A stretch of DNA of 64,000 nt, taken from Oscillospiraceae bacterium (GTDB lineage Bacteria > Bacillota > Clostridia > Oscillospirales > CAG-272). The stretch lies in the NCBI GenBank assembly GCA_015064155.1, contig SVST01000010.1, positions 31,205 through 95,204 of the forward strand, given 5' to 3'. A program made the translations under genes and the position numbers. Of this stretch, positions 19,180 to 28,268 are shown piece by piece (the first letter of the stretch is position 1; each line of letters starts with the position of its first letter). The notes beneath the pieces were generated by a model that saw only the letters and a program-made list of their open reading frames with translations, ran no database searches and was not told the origin of the DNA.

Positions 19180-20370
19180 TCAAGCAAACAGTTTTTTCGT
19201 AATCTTCTCCAGAACCGTTTCTGCGGTTGCAATGGCATCCTCTACGCGTGCGCCTCTTGCAACGATATAGCCGAAACCGTCAAGATTGGTGCGGTAACGG
19301 TGGATCTCATCTCCCACCTTCATGTGGTGATAGATCTCCACACCGTATTCCTGTTCCAACGCGTCAAAGTTGGGCAGGCTGTGAATCGTCGTATCCGCGG
19401 GGAATGCCAACAGTCGCGTAGCAACCGCACCTGCTCCCGCAGAGGAAAGATCCACAGGATCCCCCACCGCATTGCGAAGCATGTTGGACACGTAGTCGAT
19501 TCCGGTTCCGTAAGGAATGATGCAAGGACCGATCATATTGCCGCCCATGCGCGCACCGATGTCAATGATGTACACCTTACCGTCCTTCGTGATCAGCATA
19601 TCCATATTCACCGATCCGAAATTGATTCCCAATGCCTTGATCGCATTTTTGACGCAAGCCTTGGCGCGCGCCTCTACCTCGGGGGAAAGATCGGAAGGAA
19701 TTGCATGTCCGAGCTCGGCATAGTACGGGGGCTCGGTCATCCATTTTTGCATGATCGCCATCACGTGCGGCTCACCGTTTACCACAAGACTCTCCGCACC
19801 GTATTCGCGACCGAAAATAAAGGTCTCGATCTCTGCCCGATGGGTGATCGACGCATCCATCGCGATGCTGCATGCATTCTCCAGCTCGTCAGCGGAATCC
19901 ACACGGTTTGCACCGCGGCTGCCGGAGCCGTCACAGGGCTTGACCATCACAGGATACTGCAATTGCGCCTTCAAAGCCCCAAGATCGGTTTCTGCGGTCA
20001 CCTCATATGCCTGCTCGGTATCGTCTACACGATGCTCGAACAAGCACTTACGGATCAAATATTTGTTTTTGATCCGCTTTGCCGCTTCGTAATGAAGCCC
20101 GGGCAATCCCATCTGCTCAGCAATGTATGCCGCGGTCAGCACACCGTAATCGGTTGCCGCTGTCAAAACACCGTCGATCTTTTGCTCCTTTGCATATGCA
20201 AGACAAGCCTTTTCGTCCACGATGTTGATCACCGCATGGCTGTCTGCATAAAGAAAGCCCTCTGCATTCGGGTTGGCATCTACCGCCAAGACCTCATATC
20301 CCATTTCTTTGGCGCGGCGAATGACAAACGCCTGCAAAAAGCCCGCACCAATGACCAGTACTTTTTTCAT
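19180..20370 (-). CDS. ATP-grasp ligase, paralogue of the downstream gene
   Basis: 396 residues with the same layout as 17877-19073: KKVLVIGAGFLQAFVIRRA, PVMVKPCDGSGSRGANRV, FIFGREYGAESLV and the metal site MDMLITKDGKVYIIDIGARMGG. The two look like a diverged tandem duplication. The carbamoyl-phosphate-synthase large-subunit-like type is common beside DegT aminotransferases and GNAT enzymes in amino-sugar modification clusters. GGGAGG lies upstream of the ATG. Substrate unknown. The 106 bases between the two ligase genes show nothing recognisable. Confidence 0.86.
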   Translation of the reverse strand: MKKVLVIGAGFLQAFVIRRAKEMGYEVLAVDANPNAEGFLYADSHAVINIVDEKACLAYAKEQKIDGVLTAATDYGVLTAAYIAEQMGLPGLHYEAAKRIKNKYLIRKCLFEHRVDDTEQAYEVTAETDLGALKAQLQYPVMVKPCDGSGSRGANRVDSADELENACSIAMDASITHRAEIETFIFGREYGAESLVVNGEPHVMAIMQKWMTEPPYYAELGHAIPSDLSPEVEARAKACVKNAIKALGINFGSVNMDMLITKDGKVYIIDIGARMGGNMIGPCIIPYGTGIDYVSNMLRNAVGDPVDLSSAGAGAVATRLLAFPADTTIHSLPNFDALEQEYGVEIYHHMKVGDEIHRYRTNLDGFGYIVARGARVEDAIATAETVLEKITKKLFA

Positions 20371-20386
20371 TCTGCGCTACCTCCCG

Positions 20387-20860
20387 TCAAAGCTTCTTCT
20401 CCATTTTGATCTCGGTATACTTGAGCGTATCAACAGTCCCGCAAACCGTATAGCCGCGGTTCTCGTAAAAGCGAAGTGCATGTGCGCTCTTATCGTACAC
20501 CTCCATGCAGACCTTCCCGCAGCCCGCAGCCTTTGCCATCTCCTCAATGGTGTTCATGCAGAACGAGCCAACACCCTTTCCCGAAAACGAGGGGTCTGTT
20601 GCCAGTTTTTCAAACCGCATGTTCTTCTCCACCTGCTTGGTTTGGAAAGTAGCAATTGGCACTCCCGCATCGTCATACACAAGGTAAATGCGGTTTTTGA
20701 GCGCACACAGAACTACGATCAACAGATTCTTCAAGTGCGGATTGTGCCAATGGTGCAGATCGTATTTTTCTGCCATATCCTTTCCGCAACGGTCTAAAAT
20801 CCGTGCGACCCGATTGATGCGTCCAATTTGAAACAAATGAACCTTTCGTACCGTATACAT
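20387..20860 (-). CDS. GNAT-family N-acetyltransferase
   Basis: 157 residues. The acetyl-CoA-binding motif A is visible as KLATDPSFSGKGVGSFCMNTI (Q/R-x-x-G-x-G/A form), followed by the C-terminal VCMEVYDKSAHALRFYENRGY, in which the tyrosine/asparagine region closes the fold. It sits between the DegT aminotransferase and the ATP-grasp pair, so N-acylation of the amino group made by the aminotransferase is the simplest role. It is shorter than PglD-type acetyltransferases and of a different fold. Confidence 0.85.
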   Translation of the reverse strand: MYTVRKVHLFQIGRINRVARILDRCGKDMAEKYDLHHWHNPHLKNLLIVVLCALKNRIYLVYDDAGVPIATFQTKQVEKNMRFEKLATDPSFSGKGVGSFCMNTIEEMAKAAGCGKVCMEVYDKSAHALRFYENRGYTVCGTVDTLKYTEIKMEKKL

Positions 20861-20878
20861 GACTTACCGTCCCGTTTC

Positions 20879-22093
20879 TCAAAGATAATGTTTCAGAATC
20901 TCAACGTAATTCTCAATTACATACGCCACCTGCTCGTCAGAGAGGCAAGTATGAAGCGGCAACGAGATTTCGTTTGCGAACTGTGCGTAGGCATTCGGGT
21001 AGTCCTTGATGTCAAAGCCCAGTGCCTTGTATGCCGTGTGCATCGGCAGGGGCTTGTAATGGACGTTGCAGGCAATGCCTCGCTCTGCCATCTTGATGAT
21101 GATTTCGTTGCGTTGTTCCAACGTAATGTTGGGAACTCTCGTTAAGTACAGATGACCCGACGACGCGTACGTATCGGTATAATGCGGCAGCGTCTTCACC
21201 CCGAGAGGCTTGAGTGCCGCGTCGTACCGTTCAATGATCTCGCGTCTGCGTGTCAGCATATCGGGATAACGCTCAAACTGCTTCAGGCCGATCGCCGCCA
21301 CAACGTCGGTCATATTGCATTTGTACCACGTACCTACGATGTCGTATTCCCATGCTCCAAGCTGTGTTTTCGCCAGCGCATCCTTGCTTTGTCCGTGCAA
21401 ACTGAGAAGCTGCAGCTTTTTGTAGATCGCTGCGTTATCGATGCCCGGAATCGTCCGCCAGGTCAGTGCGCCGCCCTCGGCAGTGGTCAAATTCTTGACC
21501 GCATGAAAGGAGAACGAAGAGAAGTCCGCCAAGATACCCGCCATCACGCCGTTCTTTCTTGCACCAAACGAGTGCGCCGTATCCGCCATCACCGCAACTC
21601 TTCCGATTGCCGCTTGCATTTCATTGTTCGGCTTGAACAGTGCTTTTTTACGCTCGACGATCGAGAACAGTCGGTCATAGTCGCAAGGAACACCGCCGAG
21701 ATCGACGGGAATGATTGCCTTGGTACGCTCGGTGATTGCCGCTTCCAAGGCATCGTAATCCATCTCAAAGCCGTCCTTTTGCGTATCCACCAACACGATG
21801 CGCGCGCCTACGTGCGCGATGATCGAAGCCGAAGCCGTGTATGTATACGCAGACGTGATGACCTCGTCCCCCTCTCCGATCCCCAAAACACGCAAAGCCA
21901 TCTCGGCACAAGCAGTCTGGGAATTAAGGCATACGCACATCTCACTGCCAACGTATGCGGCAATTTCTTTTTCCAGCTTTTTGGTTCTGGGACCGGTTGT
22001 AATCCACCCCGACCGCAATGCCTCGGCAACCTCTGCAATTTCAGCTTCGCTGATATCGGGCGGAGAAAACGGAATATTCATTTTGACGTTCAT
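20879..22093 (-). CDS. DegT/DnrJ/EryC1/StrS-family aminotransferase
   Basis: 404 residues, PLP-dependent fold type I. The N-terminus IPFSPPDISEAEIAEVAEAL and GWITTGPRTKKLEKEIAAYVG are the family signature; the PLP-binding lysine is in SFSFHAVKNLTTAEGG; HYKPLPMHTAYKALG lies near the C-terminus. It transaminates a keto-sugar nucleotide to a 4-amino sugar. It is the first gene of the operon, with its ATG about 85 bases after the promoter at 22182-22210. No dedicated 4,6-dehydratase is next to it, so CapE or an enzyme elsewhere would have to supply the keto sugar. Confidence 0.9.
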   Translation of the reverse strand: MNVKMNIPFSPPDISEAEIAEVAEALRSGWITTGPRTKKLEKEIAAYVGSEMCVCLNSQTACAEMALRVLGIGEGDEVITSAYTYTASASIIAHVGARIVLVDTQKDGFEMDYDALEAAITERTKAIIPVDLGGVPCDYDRLFSIVERKKALFKPNNEMQAAIGRVAVMADTAHSFGARKNGVMAGILADFSSFSFHAVKNLTTAEGGALTWRTIPGIDNAAIYKKLQLLSLHGQSKDALAKTQLGAWEYDIVGTWYKCNMTDVVAAIGLKQFERYPDMLTRRREIIERYDAALKPLGVKTLPHYTDTYASSGHLYLTRVPNITLEQRNEIIIKMAERGIACNVHYKPLPMHTAYKALGFDIKDYPNAYAQFANEISLPLHTCLSDEQVAYVIENYVEILKHYL

Positions 22094-22181
22094 GGCATTG
22101 ATCTCCTATCTTGGTTATGATTGGCCGCAACATACGAGCCGATTTTTCGCACTCGCAGGCGAAAACTATATACGTATATAT

Positions 22182-22210
22182 ATTATAATACATCCCACTA
22201 AAAAAGTCAA
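22182..22210 (-). promoter_or_regulatory. SigA-type promoter of the polysaccharide operon
   Basis: On the minus strand TTGACT (22205-22210), a 17-base spacer and a perfect TATAAT (22182-22187). It is the only clear promoter found upstream of the operon. No strong terminator was seen inside the operon down to position 1, so the transcript may exceed 22 kb. Confidence 0.85.
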
Positions 22211-22263
22211 TAGAAAATGTTTGATTTGACCTTTCTTTTCCATTCTTTTTTGATACTTTTGTT

Positions 22264-22306
22264 ACAAAAAAGAGCGAAAAGAATGCAACAAATACATTCT
22301 TTTCGC
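22264..22306 (-). terminator. Rho-independent terminator of the catabolic operon
   Basis: A perfect 12-bp stem (GCGAAAAGAATG at 22274-22285 against CATTCTTTTCGC at 22295-22306) with a 9-base loop, followed on the minus strand by a T-run (CTCTTTTTTG). It separates the M55 peptidase gene from the polysaccharide promoter. Confidence 0.85.
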
Positions 22307-22418
22307 ACAAAAAGCAACAAATTGTCAAAAATTGTTTCTAAAAGAAGACTCCGTCAGCCAACTCCAGCACTGATTTACGCACAAAAAATGACAGACGGGT
22401 GATCAAACGTCGCAGCCT

Positions 22419-23204
22419 TCAGATTCTGAGCTCCCGATAGCAGGTTACCGTATCCACCGTTTTCCGAAGCGTTCTCGCATCGACCCGAAGCACGCTTCCC
22501 GCCGGATATTTTGCCAATGCCGCCTCGCACATATCGGTGCGATAATAGGTCTGCTCCACCGTGATCGGCTCACAAAAACCGATCAGAGATACTCGCTTGT
22601 AGCCATGCAGTGCGTCAAGGATCGTTTTGCGAAGAATCTCATCGGCATGGGGATAGGTGGTCGCAACGTTGCGGCAGGTCGCCTCCTTCACCGCACCGAC
22701 AAACACGTCCGGAACGTATTCCCTTGCCTGCAGGCAGGCGGCACGGTCACCGATCACGGCAACGATCGGCACGCCGAATTTTGCACAAAAGGTAGCCTGT
22801 ATGGCAAATTCGCTCATTTCGCGCCCGTTGTGCTTGATGCAAAAATACTTTTTTGAGGAGATCGTGTGATCGAGAAAGCCGCCAACCGTGCCGGCTCTCG
22901 CATGATCCCCCAGCGCGATCTGACAGTCGACCTCACCGTTTTGAAGCAACGTATGCCAGTCTTCGATCGTGCATTTGACACCCCGTGCATCGATCTTAGC
23001 GGCGGGAACATTGTTTCCGCCGCCGTGTCCGTCCAGCCAATACACGCGCTCTGCACCGCCCGCAAAGCAAGCGTCAATCGCCAGATTTATGCTGCTCGCA
23101 AGCTTTTCGACCGATTTTTCAAAGTCTTCGGTATCGCGTTCCAAATCGGAAATACGGTCAATTCCCGCAATCCCCTCCATGTCGGTCAACAAAAAAACAT
23201 TCAT
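22419..23204 (-). CDS. M55-family D-aminopeptidase
   Basis: 261 residues resembling Bacillus DppA, a zinc enzyme releasing D-amino acids from short peptides. Metal-site signatures: NVFLLTDMEGIAGI (Asp and Glu near residues 8-10), LDGHGGGNN, LGDHARAGTVGGFLDHT and GREMSEF. The ATG at 23204 is preferred over the GTG six bases upstream. It is the last gene before a terminator and follows the DUF4965 gene by 29 bases. D-aminopeptidase substrates could come from peptidoglycan, so this operon may process cell-wall or host-glycan fragments; that is inference. Confidence 0.85.
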   Translation of the reverse strand: MNVFLLTDMEGIAGIDRISDLERDTEDFEKSVEKLASSINLAIDACFAGGAERVYWLDGHGGGNNVPAAKIDARGVKCTIEDWHTLLQNGEVDCQIALGDHARAGTVGGFLDHTISSKKYFCIKHNGREMSEFAIQATFCAKFGVPIVAVIGDRAACLQAREYVPDVFVGAVKEATCRNVATTYPHADEILRKTILDALHGYKRVSLIGFCEPITVEQTYYRTDMCEAALAKYPAGSVLRVDARTLRKTVDTVTCYRELRI

Positions 23205-23233
23205 ACGCACACGCCTTTCATTCCTCGGGTCGG

Positions 23234-25222
23234 TTATTTCTTGAGATTCAGAATCCCCCTGTATTCGAGCAGCTTGATATAAAGTCCGCCCTGCACGGTA
23301 CGGTTGCGGAAGCTCTTTTCGGAGGGGGCATTCTCCTCTCCCGTGACGTACGTACGGCTAACGTACGCTTTGTGTTCGGAAGTCACCGTCCAGTACCAGT
23401 CGGTCATGGGAACGCGCGAGGGAGAGTAATGGAATGCGTTCCACATCGGTGCAATGAACGCTTCAAAATCCTCGCGTCGCTCGGCAAGCGTTGCCGTCCA
23501 AGCGGTCCAGTCGCTCTTGGTATAGTGCTGACGGTTATCAAGCGGCATCCCGTAGGGATCCATCCGTTTGCGGTAGCTTGCGAATTCGGTTTCCATCACA
23601 CCGCGCGGCATGATATCCAGCCCGAACAGCTTATCCCAAACCATGTTGTATTTCATGGAGAAGCTTCCCTCAACGTCAAATGCCAGGCGGTAGCTTCCGT
23701 CGTCGTTGGCGGCACGCTTTGCCCAATCGGCAGCCATCGAGCGCGCAAGCTTCAGATATTTTTTTTGATCCGCACGTCTTCCGAGCATTCCGTAAAGGAT
23801 CGCAAGACTTGCAATGCCCATAATTGCCTTGAGCGAGAGGTTGCAGTTGTGTGCAAGATGTCCTGCAAAATCGTCGGTGCAAAGCTGATTTGCGGGGTCG
23901 CGTCCGTTATCGATCAGATACTGTACCCAGGTTTCCAGAGTGTCCAGGTGCTCCTTTGCAAAGGACGCGTCCTGCGTTGCAACGGCTACCGCCGCTTCCA
24001 TAATCAGCATATTGCCGCATTCCTCCACGGGCATCTGCTTTTCATAGAGCAACCGAACGCCGTCCTGACGAACGTGTCCGGGGCATCCGTACATCTGACC
24101 GTTGAGAATCGGATACCGTCCCGCATCGTGCGGTGCAAAGTCGTAGCCGTAGGTCTTGGTCCACTCGTCGGACAAGGCGTAGCGGTAGATCGGGCGCATC
24201 ATGCCCTTGACCAATTCGGGATTGTACAAAAGGAACAGCGGAATCGACGGGTAGGAAACGTCCACCGTTGCGGCGCATCCATTGGAGAAGCACTCCTTGG
24301 AAACGAACAGCACCTCGCCGTTTTCGTCCAGTGCGACCTTATGAGCCGCAATGGTCTGACGGTATGCAAGCTCCAAAAGCTCGGCATATTTCTCGCCGCC
24401 CGCGCGTACGGCATCGGAAAACATCGCGTCGGCAAGTGCCGCGCAACGCTTCATCGTTGCCTTGTAATCGGCATGGGCGCACGCAATTTCATCGGTGATG
24501 GACGCACCGTCCTTGTTCCAAACCGTTTTCAGCTTGGCATGGAAATACTCCAAGCAGTAAAGATCGTCGTATGCAAAGGTGATCAGCTCCGAATTTTTAA
24601 CGTCGACCTCGGTGGCAACGAAGGTCATGTCGGAATCCTCGTATACCGAGCCCTCACCCTTACTCGTCAAATAGAAATAGCCCCATTCGATGCGATGATC
24701 GTCACCGTGACGCTCCAGCACTCTTTGATGACGTCTGCCCATTTTTGCCATCGACAAAGCACCCTCGGACAAAATCTCACAATCCACCTCGTCGTCACCG
24801 CGTCGGTTCATGCAGATCTCCTCGGACACGGCAATTTTTACAGACACGCTGTGTCTTTTGCCGTCGATCGATTCACGTTTGATCTCCAAATAGCTGACGG
24901 GACGCGTCAACAGGTGCAGATCGGTAAGCAAAAGCGGCGAGGTAAAGAGCAGGGTCAAGCGCACGCCGCCCTCTTCAAATACGTAGGTCGTGGAAAAGGC
25001 AGAGCAATCCACGCGCGTCTGCTTCATGGCAGGGATGCTGTCGGCATGCAGGTTGCCAATGATGCGATAGGGTTTTCCGTCCACGGTGACTGTCCCGCAA
25101 ATCGTATTGGGCTGATTGGTCCAATGCACGGTCGGTGCATCGGTCAAGCGGTCGGCTTGCGACCAAACGCTGAAATAGGGGTCAATCGTAATCAGTGGGT
25201 ATGCAGGGGCTCTCAGTTGCAT
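23234..25222 (-). CDS. Glutaminase-A-like/DUF4965-DUF1793 family protein
   Basis: 662 residues. The start YPLITIDPYFSVWSQADRLT, followed by PTVHWTNQP and GTVTVDGKPYRIIG, is the N-terminal signature of the glutaminase A-like family (DUF5127), and the C-terminal half (LAHNCNLSLKAIMGIASLAI, YNMVWDKLFGLDIMP, DWTAWTATLA) is its alpha/alpha-toroid DUF4965/DUF1793 part. No signal peptide is visible. Fungal members are called glutaminases, but the toroid fold and the GH36 neighbour make a glycan-related role equally possible. GAAGGAG lies before the ATG. Confidence 0.83.
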   Translation of the reverse strand: MQLRAPAYPLITIDPYFSVWSQADRLTDAPTVHWTNQPNTICGTVTVDGKPYRIIGNLHADSIPAMKQTRVDCSAFSTTYVFEEGGVRLTLLFTSPLLLTDLHLLTRPVSYLEIKRESIDGKRHSVSVKIAVSEEICMNRRGDDEVDCEILSEGALSMAKMGRRHQRVLERHGDDHRIEWGYFYLTSKGEGSVYEDSDMTFVATEVDVKNSELITFAYDDLYCLEYFHAKLKTVWNKDGASITDEIACAHADYKATMKRCAALADAMFSDAVRAGGEKYAELLELAYRQTIAAHKVALDENGEVLFVSKECFSNGCAATVDVSYPSIPLFLLYNPELVKGMMRPIYRYALSDEWTKTYGYDFAPHDAGRYPILNGQMYGCPGHVRQDGVRLLYEKQMPVEECGNMLIMEAAVAVATQDASFAKEHLDTLETWVQYLIDNGRDPANQLCTDDFAGHLAHNCNLSLKAIMGIASLAILYGMLGRRADQKKYLKLARSMAADWAKRAANDDGSYRLAFDVEGSFSMKYNMVWDKLFGLDIMPRGVMETEFASYRKRMDPYGMPLDNRQHYTKSDWTAWTATLAERREDFEAFIAPMWNAFHYSPSRVPMTDWYWTVTSEHKAYVSRTYVTGEENAPSEKSFRNRTVQGGLYIKLLEYRGILNLKK

Positions 25223-25348
25223 AGCTTCATTCTCCTTCGGCAGTTAAGATTTGGAATAATTATTCGATATTTTAGTACAATATAGAAGCATTATTTCGCG
25301 CCGTTTGGTAATTCCCGTATCACGCGCGAATAAAAATCGGCATTTTAT

Positions 25349-27094
25349 TCAATCGATTTTGACAAACGCATATCCTCTTTCGCGCGAAAAGCTTGCAAGG
25401 ATCGCGCCGTTCTCGGGCATCAAGGACGTCTCGGTATTGCTTGCCAGCACCGAAAGACGGCTGTTTTCGGTCACGTCGGGGATCTCAAAGCGTGCGCCCG
25501 TGCGGTCGGTTACCTCGCGGAAAAGCAACACGTATTGCGTTTTTCCGTCGATTTTGACCGCAAAGCCGGTCAAGCTTCTGCCCGTCGGCTTCTCGCCCAA
25601 GGGGCTGACGTCGCCCCGAACCAACGCGGCACGATGCTCCCGCCACACCTTCATAATCGGTGCCAGCTCTGCTTTGCGCTCGGCGGACAAGAATTGCATT
25701 TCCATCCAGAACAAGGGGTTTGACAGCATCACCGCGGCAAACAGATAGTCCATCGTGTAAAGCGACGGCACAAAGGGGTCGCCCTCGTTATAATGCGCGG
25801 TGTCGCGGTCGGGGTTGATCAATTCAAACTGGAAGCGCGACGTAGGCAGATAACGTCCGATCGTCCACAGGTGTCGAAGAATACGGTGCGGGAAATAGTT
25901 TGCAAGCTTGCTGTAGCGGTTTTCGGCAAAGATCGTACCGTATTCCGCGCCGCACAGATAGTTCAGGCGGTCATGTCTTGTCACGTCCATCTGCACCGAT
26001 ACGTCGTCACCAAGCTCGTAAACGCGCCGCAAAAGCTGCAAGAGCCGCTGCTTGCCGCGCTCGCTCGTCACCTGATACATATCGAGCTTGAAGAAGCGGA
26101 AGCCCCACTCCCGGTATGCCTTTTCAATCACCGCGCAATCGCGCTCCAGGTGCGAAAACTCATCCAGGCTGTAGGGAACCATCCACATTCCCACGCGGAT
26201 CCCGTCGCGAGTCGCGTATTCGGTGATCGGCTTCAGACCCTTTGGAAAACGCTCCTCGTTGATCTCCCAGCTGTCCTCTGCCGAAAAATCACGGAAGCCA
26301 AAGGCATCTCTCGGTGCCGTTTCGCGCGTACCGTTGATCTGCCAGCCGTCGTCGATCTGCACGATATCCACACCGATCTCGCGCGCCGCGTCGATCTCAC
26401 GCATCACAAAATCGTGACAAACACAATCGCGTCCGTGTGCGTCCCCCCACGTGTTGGACATGGTAACCAGCTCGCGTCTGCGATTGACGTGCCGATAGTA
26501 GCTGCGGCAAAGGGCTTCGCATTCTCCCTTGCGGCAAAAGCCGATCACAACGGGATTTTCCCCGTTATCCAAATACACGTACCCGCCGCCGCGCTCGTCA
26601 CCCGGCTTAAAATTGGGCTTGCCCTGCGTAACGGTCAGCTTGCCGCGGAGGTAATCGGGAGTTTCGGAAAAAATCACGATCGCTTTTCCCGTTTCCTCAT
26701 CCTCCAAGAAAAACAGCTCGCCCTCCACAGGCTTTTTTAATCCGGAACGGAAAGTCGGCTCAAAATGCTCCTCTGCCAGCACGTCGGAATCGTCGGTAAA
26801 GGCTCTGAGCTTCACGCTCCGAACCGTCCAGTGCGCGCCGAAAATGCGCGTAAGTGCCTCTCCGCGCGAGTGGTTCATGCGTACGACGGGAAGATCGCTC
26901 CACGTCTGATAGAGTTCCTCACGTCCGCCGCAAACGGCACGCACCTCCATAAAGGGAGCAGAGCATCTGAGGTGATCCGATTCACAAACCGTCACCGAAT
27001 CCACACCGTCGATGCAATACTCCATCAACGCATTTTTCAGCGTCAACCGTTTTTCCTCTAAAATTGCTTCGCAACCGCAAGCCGTATACGTCAT
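25349..27094 (-). CDS. GH36-like alpha-galactosidase family protein
   Basis: 581 residues. The TIM-barrel landmarks are VQIDDGWQINGTRE, RVGMWMVPYSLD and RFFKLDMYQ; the aspartate of the last is at the position of the GH36/GH27 nucleophile. ENRYSKLANYFPHR follows near residue 390. An N-terminal beta-sandwich region of about 200 residues precedes the barrel. No signal peptide, so it acts on imported oligosaccharides. It has its own promoter at 27148-27176. The motifs around the acid/base residue differ from classical AgaA, so the sugar specificity is uncertain. Confidence 0.8.
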   Translation of the reverse strand: MTYTACGCEAILEEKRLTLKNALMEYCIDGVDSVTVCESDHLRCSAPFMEVRAVCGGREELYQTWSDLPVVRMNHSRGEALTRIFGAHWTVRSVKLRAFTDDSDVLAEEHFEPTFRSGLKKPVEGELFFLEDEETGKAIVIFSETPDYLRGKLTVTQGKPNFKPGDERGGGYVYLDNGENPVVIGFCRKGECEALCRSYYRHVNRRRELVTMSNTWGDAHGRDCVCHDFVMREIDAAREIGVDIVQIDDGWQINGTRETAPRDAFGFRDFSAEDSWEINEERFPKGLKPITEYATRDGIRVGMWMVPYSLDEFSHLERDCAVIEKAYREWGFRFFKLDMYQVTSERGKQRLLQLLRRVYELGDDVSVQMDVTRHDRLNYLCGAEYGTIFAENRYSKLANYFPHRILRHLWTIGRYLPTSRFQFELINPDRDTAHYNEGDPFVPSLYTMDYLFAAVMLSNPLFWMEMQFLSAERKAELAPIMKVWREHRAALVRGDVSPLGEKPTGRSLTGFAVKIDGKTQYVLLFREVTDRTGARFEIPDVTENSRLSVLASNTETSLMPENGAILASFSRERGYAFVKID

Positions 27095-27147
27095 ATTCTT
27101 TTCATCCTTTCCGTTCCGAGTAAGACTTCCCTACCCTTTCTACCCGC

Positions 27148-27176
27148 ATTATAACACAGTTTTCCGAAAATGTAAA
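27148..27176 (-). promoter_or_regulatory. Promoter upstream of the GH36-like gene
   Basis: Minus strand TTTACA (27171-27176), 17-base spacer, TATAAT (27148-27153). It lies just after the terminator of the upstream operon, so the GH36, DUF4965 and M55 genes form a separate transcription unit. Confidence 0.8.
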
Positions 27177-27183
27177 GTAACCC

Positions 27184-27220
27184 ACGAAAAAAAGACAGAG
27201 AATCCCGGGTGAATTCTCTG
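27184..27220 (-). terminator. Terminator after the oxidoreductase gene
   Basis: An 8-bp stem CAGAGAAT/ATTCTCTG (27196-27203 and 27213-27220) with a GC-rich 9-base loop, followed on the minus strand by GTCTTTTTTTCG. Confidence 0.75.
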
Positions 27221-27244
27221 CCCCTTTTGCATAAACATTCAAAG

Positions 27245-28264
27245 TCATCCGTTGCCGTCAAGACGAACGACGAGCCCCTCTCTGTCTGCGCTTTCCCGAA
27301 TCCGTTCGATCAATCGGACGCTGGTTGCCGCACTCGTTGCCGGATTTTTGGTGTTCTTCACCTTTCCCGCCACCACGTCGCAGAAATACGCGATCTCTCC
27401 GTAATATCCGTTCTCCTCTGCCAGTGGGATACACTCGGTCGTTTTATCACTCTTATGGGAAACGGTCAAAAGTGCTGCACCGTCGTAGCTGACGGTCGCG
27501 TGCTCGAAATTGACGTAGCACGACGCATTGAATTTCATCCCCACGTGCGTCCAATCGGCAATTGCCGTGACGGGGATCTTGTCATAAAACAGCGAGGTGT
27601 GCACGGCATCGTACAAGCTGAAGCTGGTATACCCACGGCTGCTGACGGCATCGGGCTCGCCAAACAGATAGCGAATCATATCAACGTCGTGAATGTGAAA
27701 GTCAAGGATTCCGCCGCCCGAACAGCGCGTATCGGCAAACCAGTTCCTCCACCCCCACGTCGGAAGCGAGCTGAGGCGGCTGAAAAAGGCACCCGTCACC
27801 GCACCGAAGCGCTTCTCCTCAATCACGGTCTTCAAATAATCAAAGGCAGGGAGAAAGCGCAGGCATTGCCCGATCATCAGCTGACGCTGATTTTCCGTTG
27901 CAACGCGGATCATTTCCTCGCAGTCGTCATAGCACAGTGCCATCGGCTTTTCGCACAGCACATGACAGCCCCGCCGCAACAGCTTCACCGTCATTTCCTT
28001 GTGCAAATAGGTGGGAACGCAGATATCGGCAAAATCAATCTTCTCGTTTGCCAGCAGCTCGTCAAGATCGGTATAGAAACGAAGCTCCTCGCAGGGCTGT
28101 GCCTCACTGCTGTCAATGTTGTTGGTCACGTTCTTCCGAAATGCCTCGGGATCGACGTCATAGGCGCAGGTAAGCCGCGCAACGCCCTTTTCCTCCAGCT
28201 TTTTATACGCCTTTCGATGCACGCGGGAGATCGACCCAAATCCAATCAATGCCACGTTCAACAT
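27245..28264 (-). CDS. Gfo/Idh/MocA-family oxidoreductase
   Basis: 339 residues. Rossmann start NVALIGFGSISRVHRKAYKK (G-x-G-x-x), the DICVPTYLHKEMTVKLLRRG segment and the CEKPMAL motif, whose lysine is catalytic in this family. Members oxidise or epimerise sugars and cyclitols with NAD(P). It starts four bases after the sugar isomerase stop. With that isomerase it forms a short catabolic operon under the divergent AraC-controlled promoter. The exact sugar is unknown. Confidence 0.9.
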   Translation of the reverse strand: MLNVALIGFGSISRVHRKAYKKLEEKGVARLTCAYDVDPEAFRKNVTNNIDSSEAQPCEELRFYTDLDELLANEKIDFADICVPTYLHKEMTVKLLRRGCHVLCEKPMALCYDDCEEMIRVATENQRQLMIGQCLRFLPAFDYLKTVIEEKRFGAVTGAFFSRLSSLPTWGWRNWFADTRCSGGGILDFHIHDVDMIRYLFGEPDAVSSRGYTSFSLYDAVHTSLFYDKIPVTAIADWTHVGMKFNASCYVNFEHATVSYDGAALLTVSHKSDKTTECIPLAEENGYYGEIAYFCDVVAGKVKNTKNPATSAATSVRLIERIRESADREGLVVRLDGNG

Positions 28265-28268
28265 AGCC

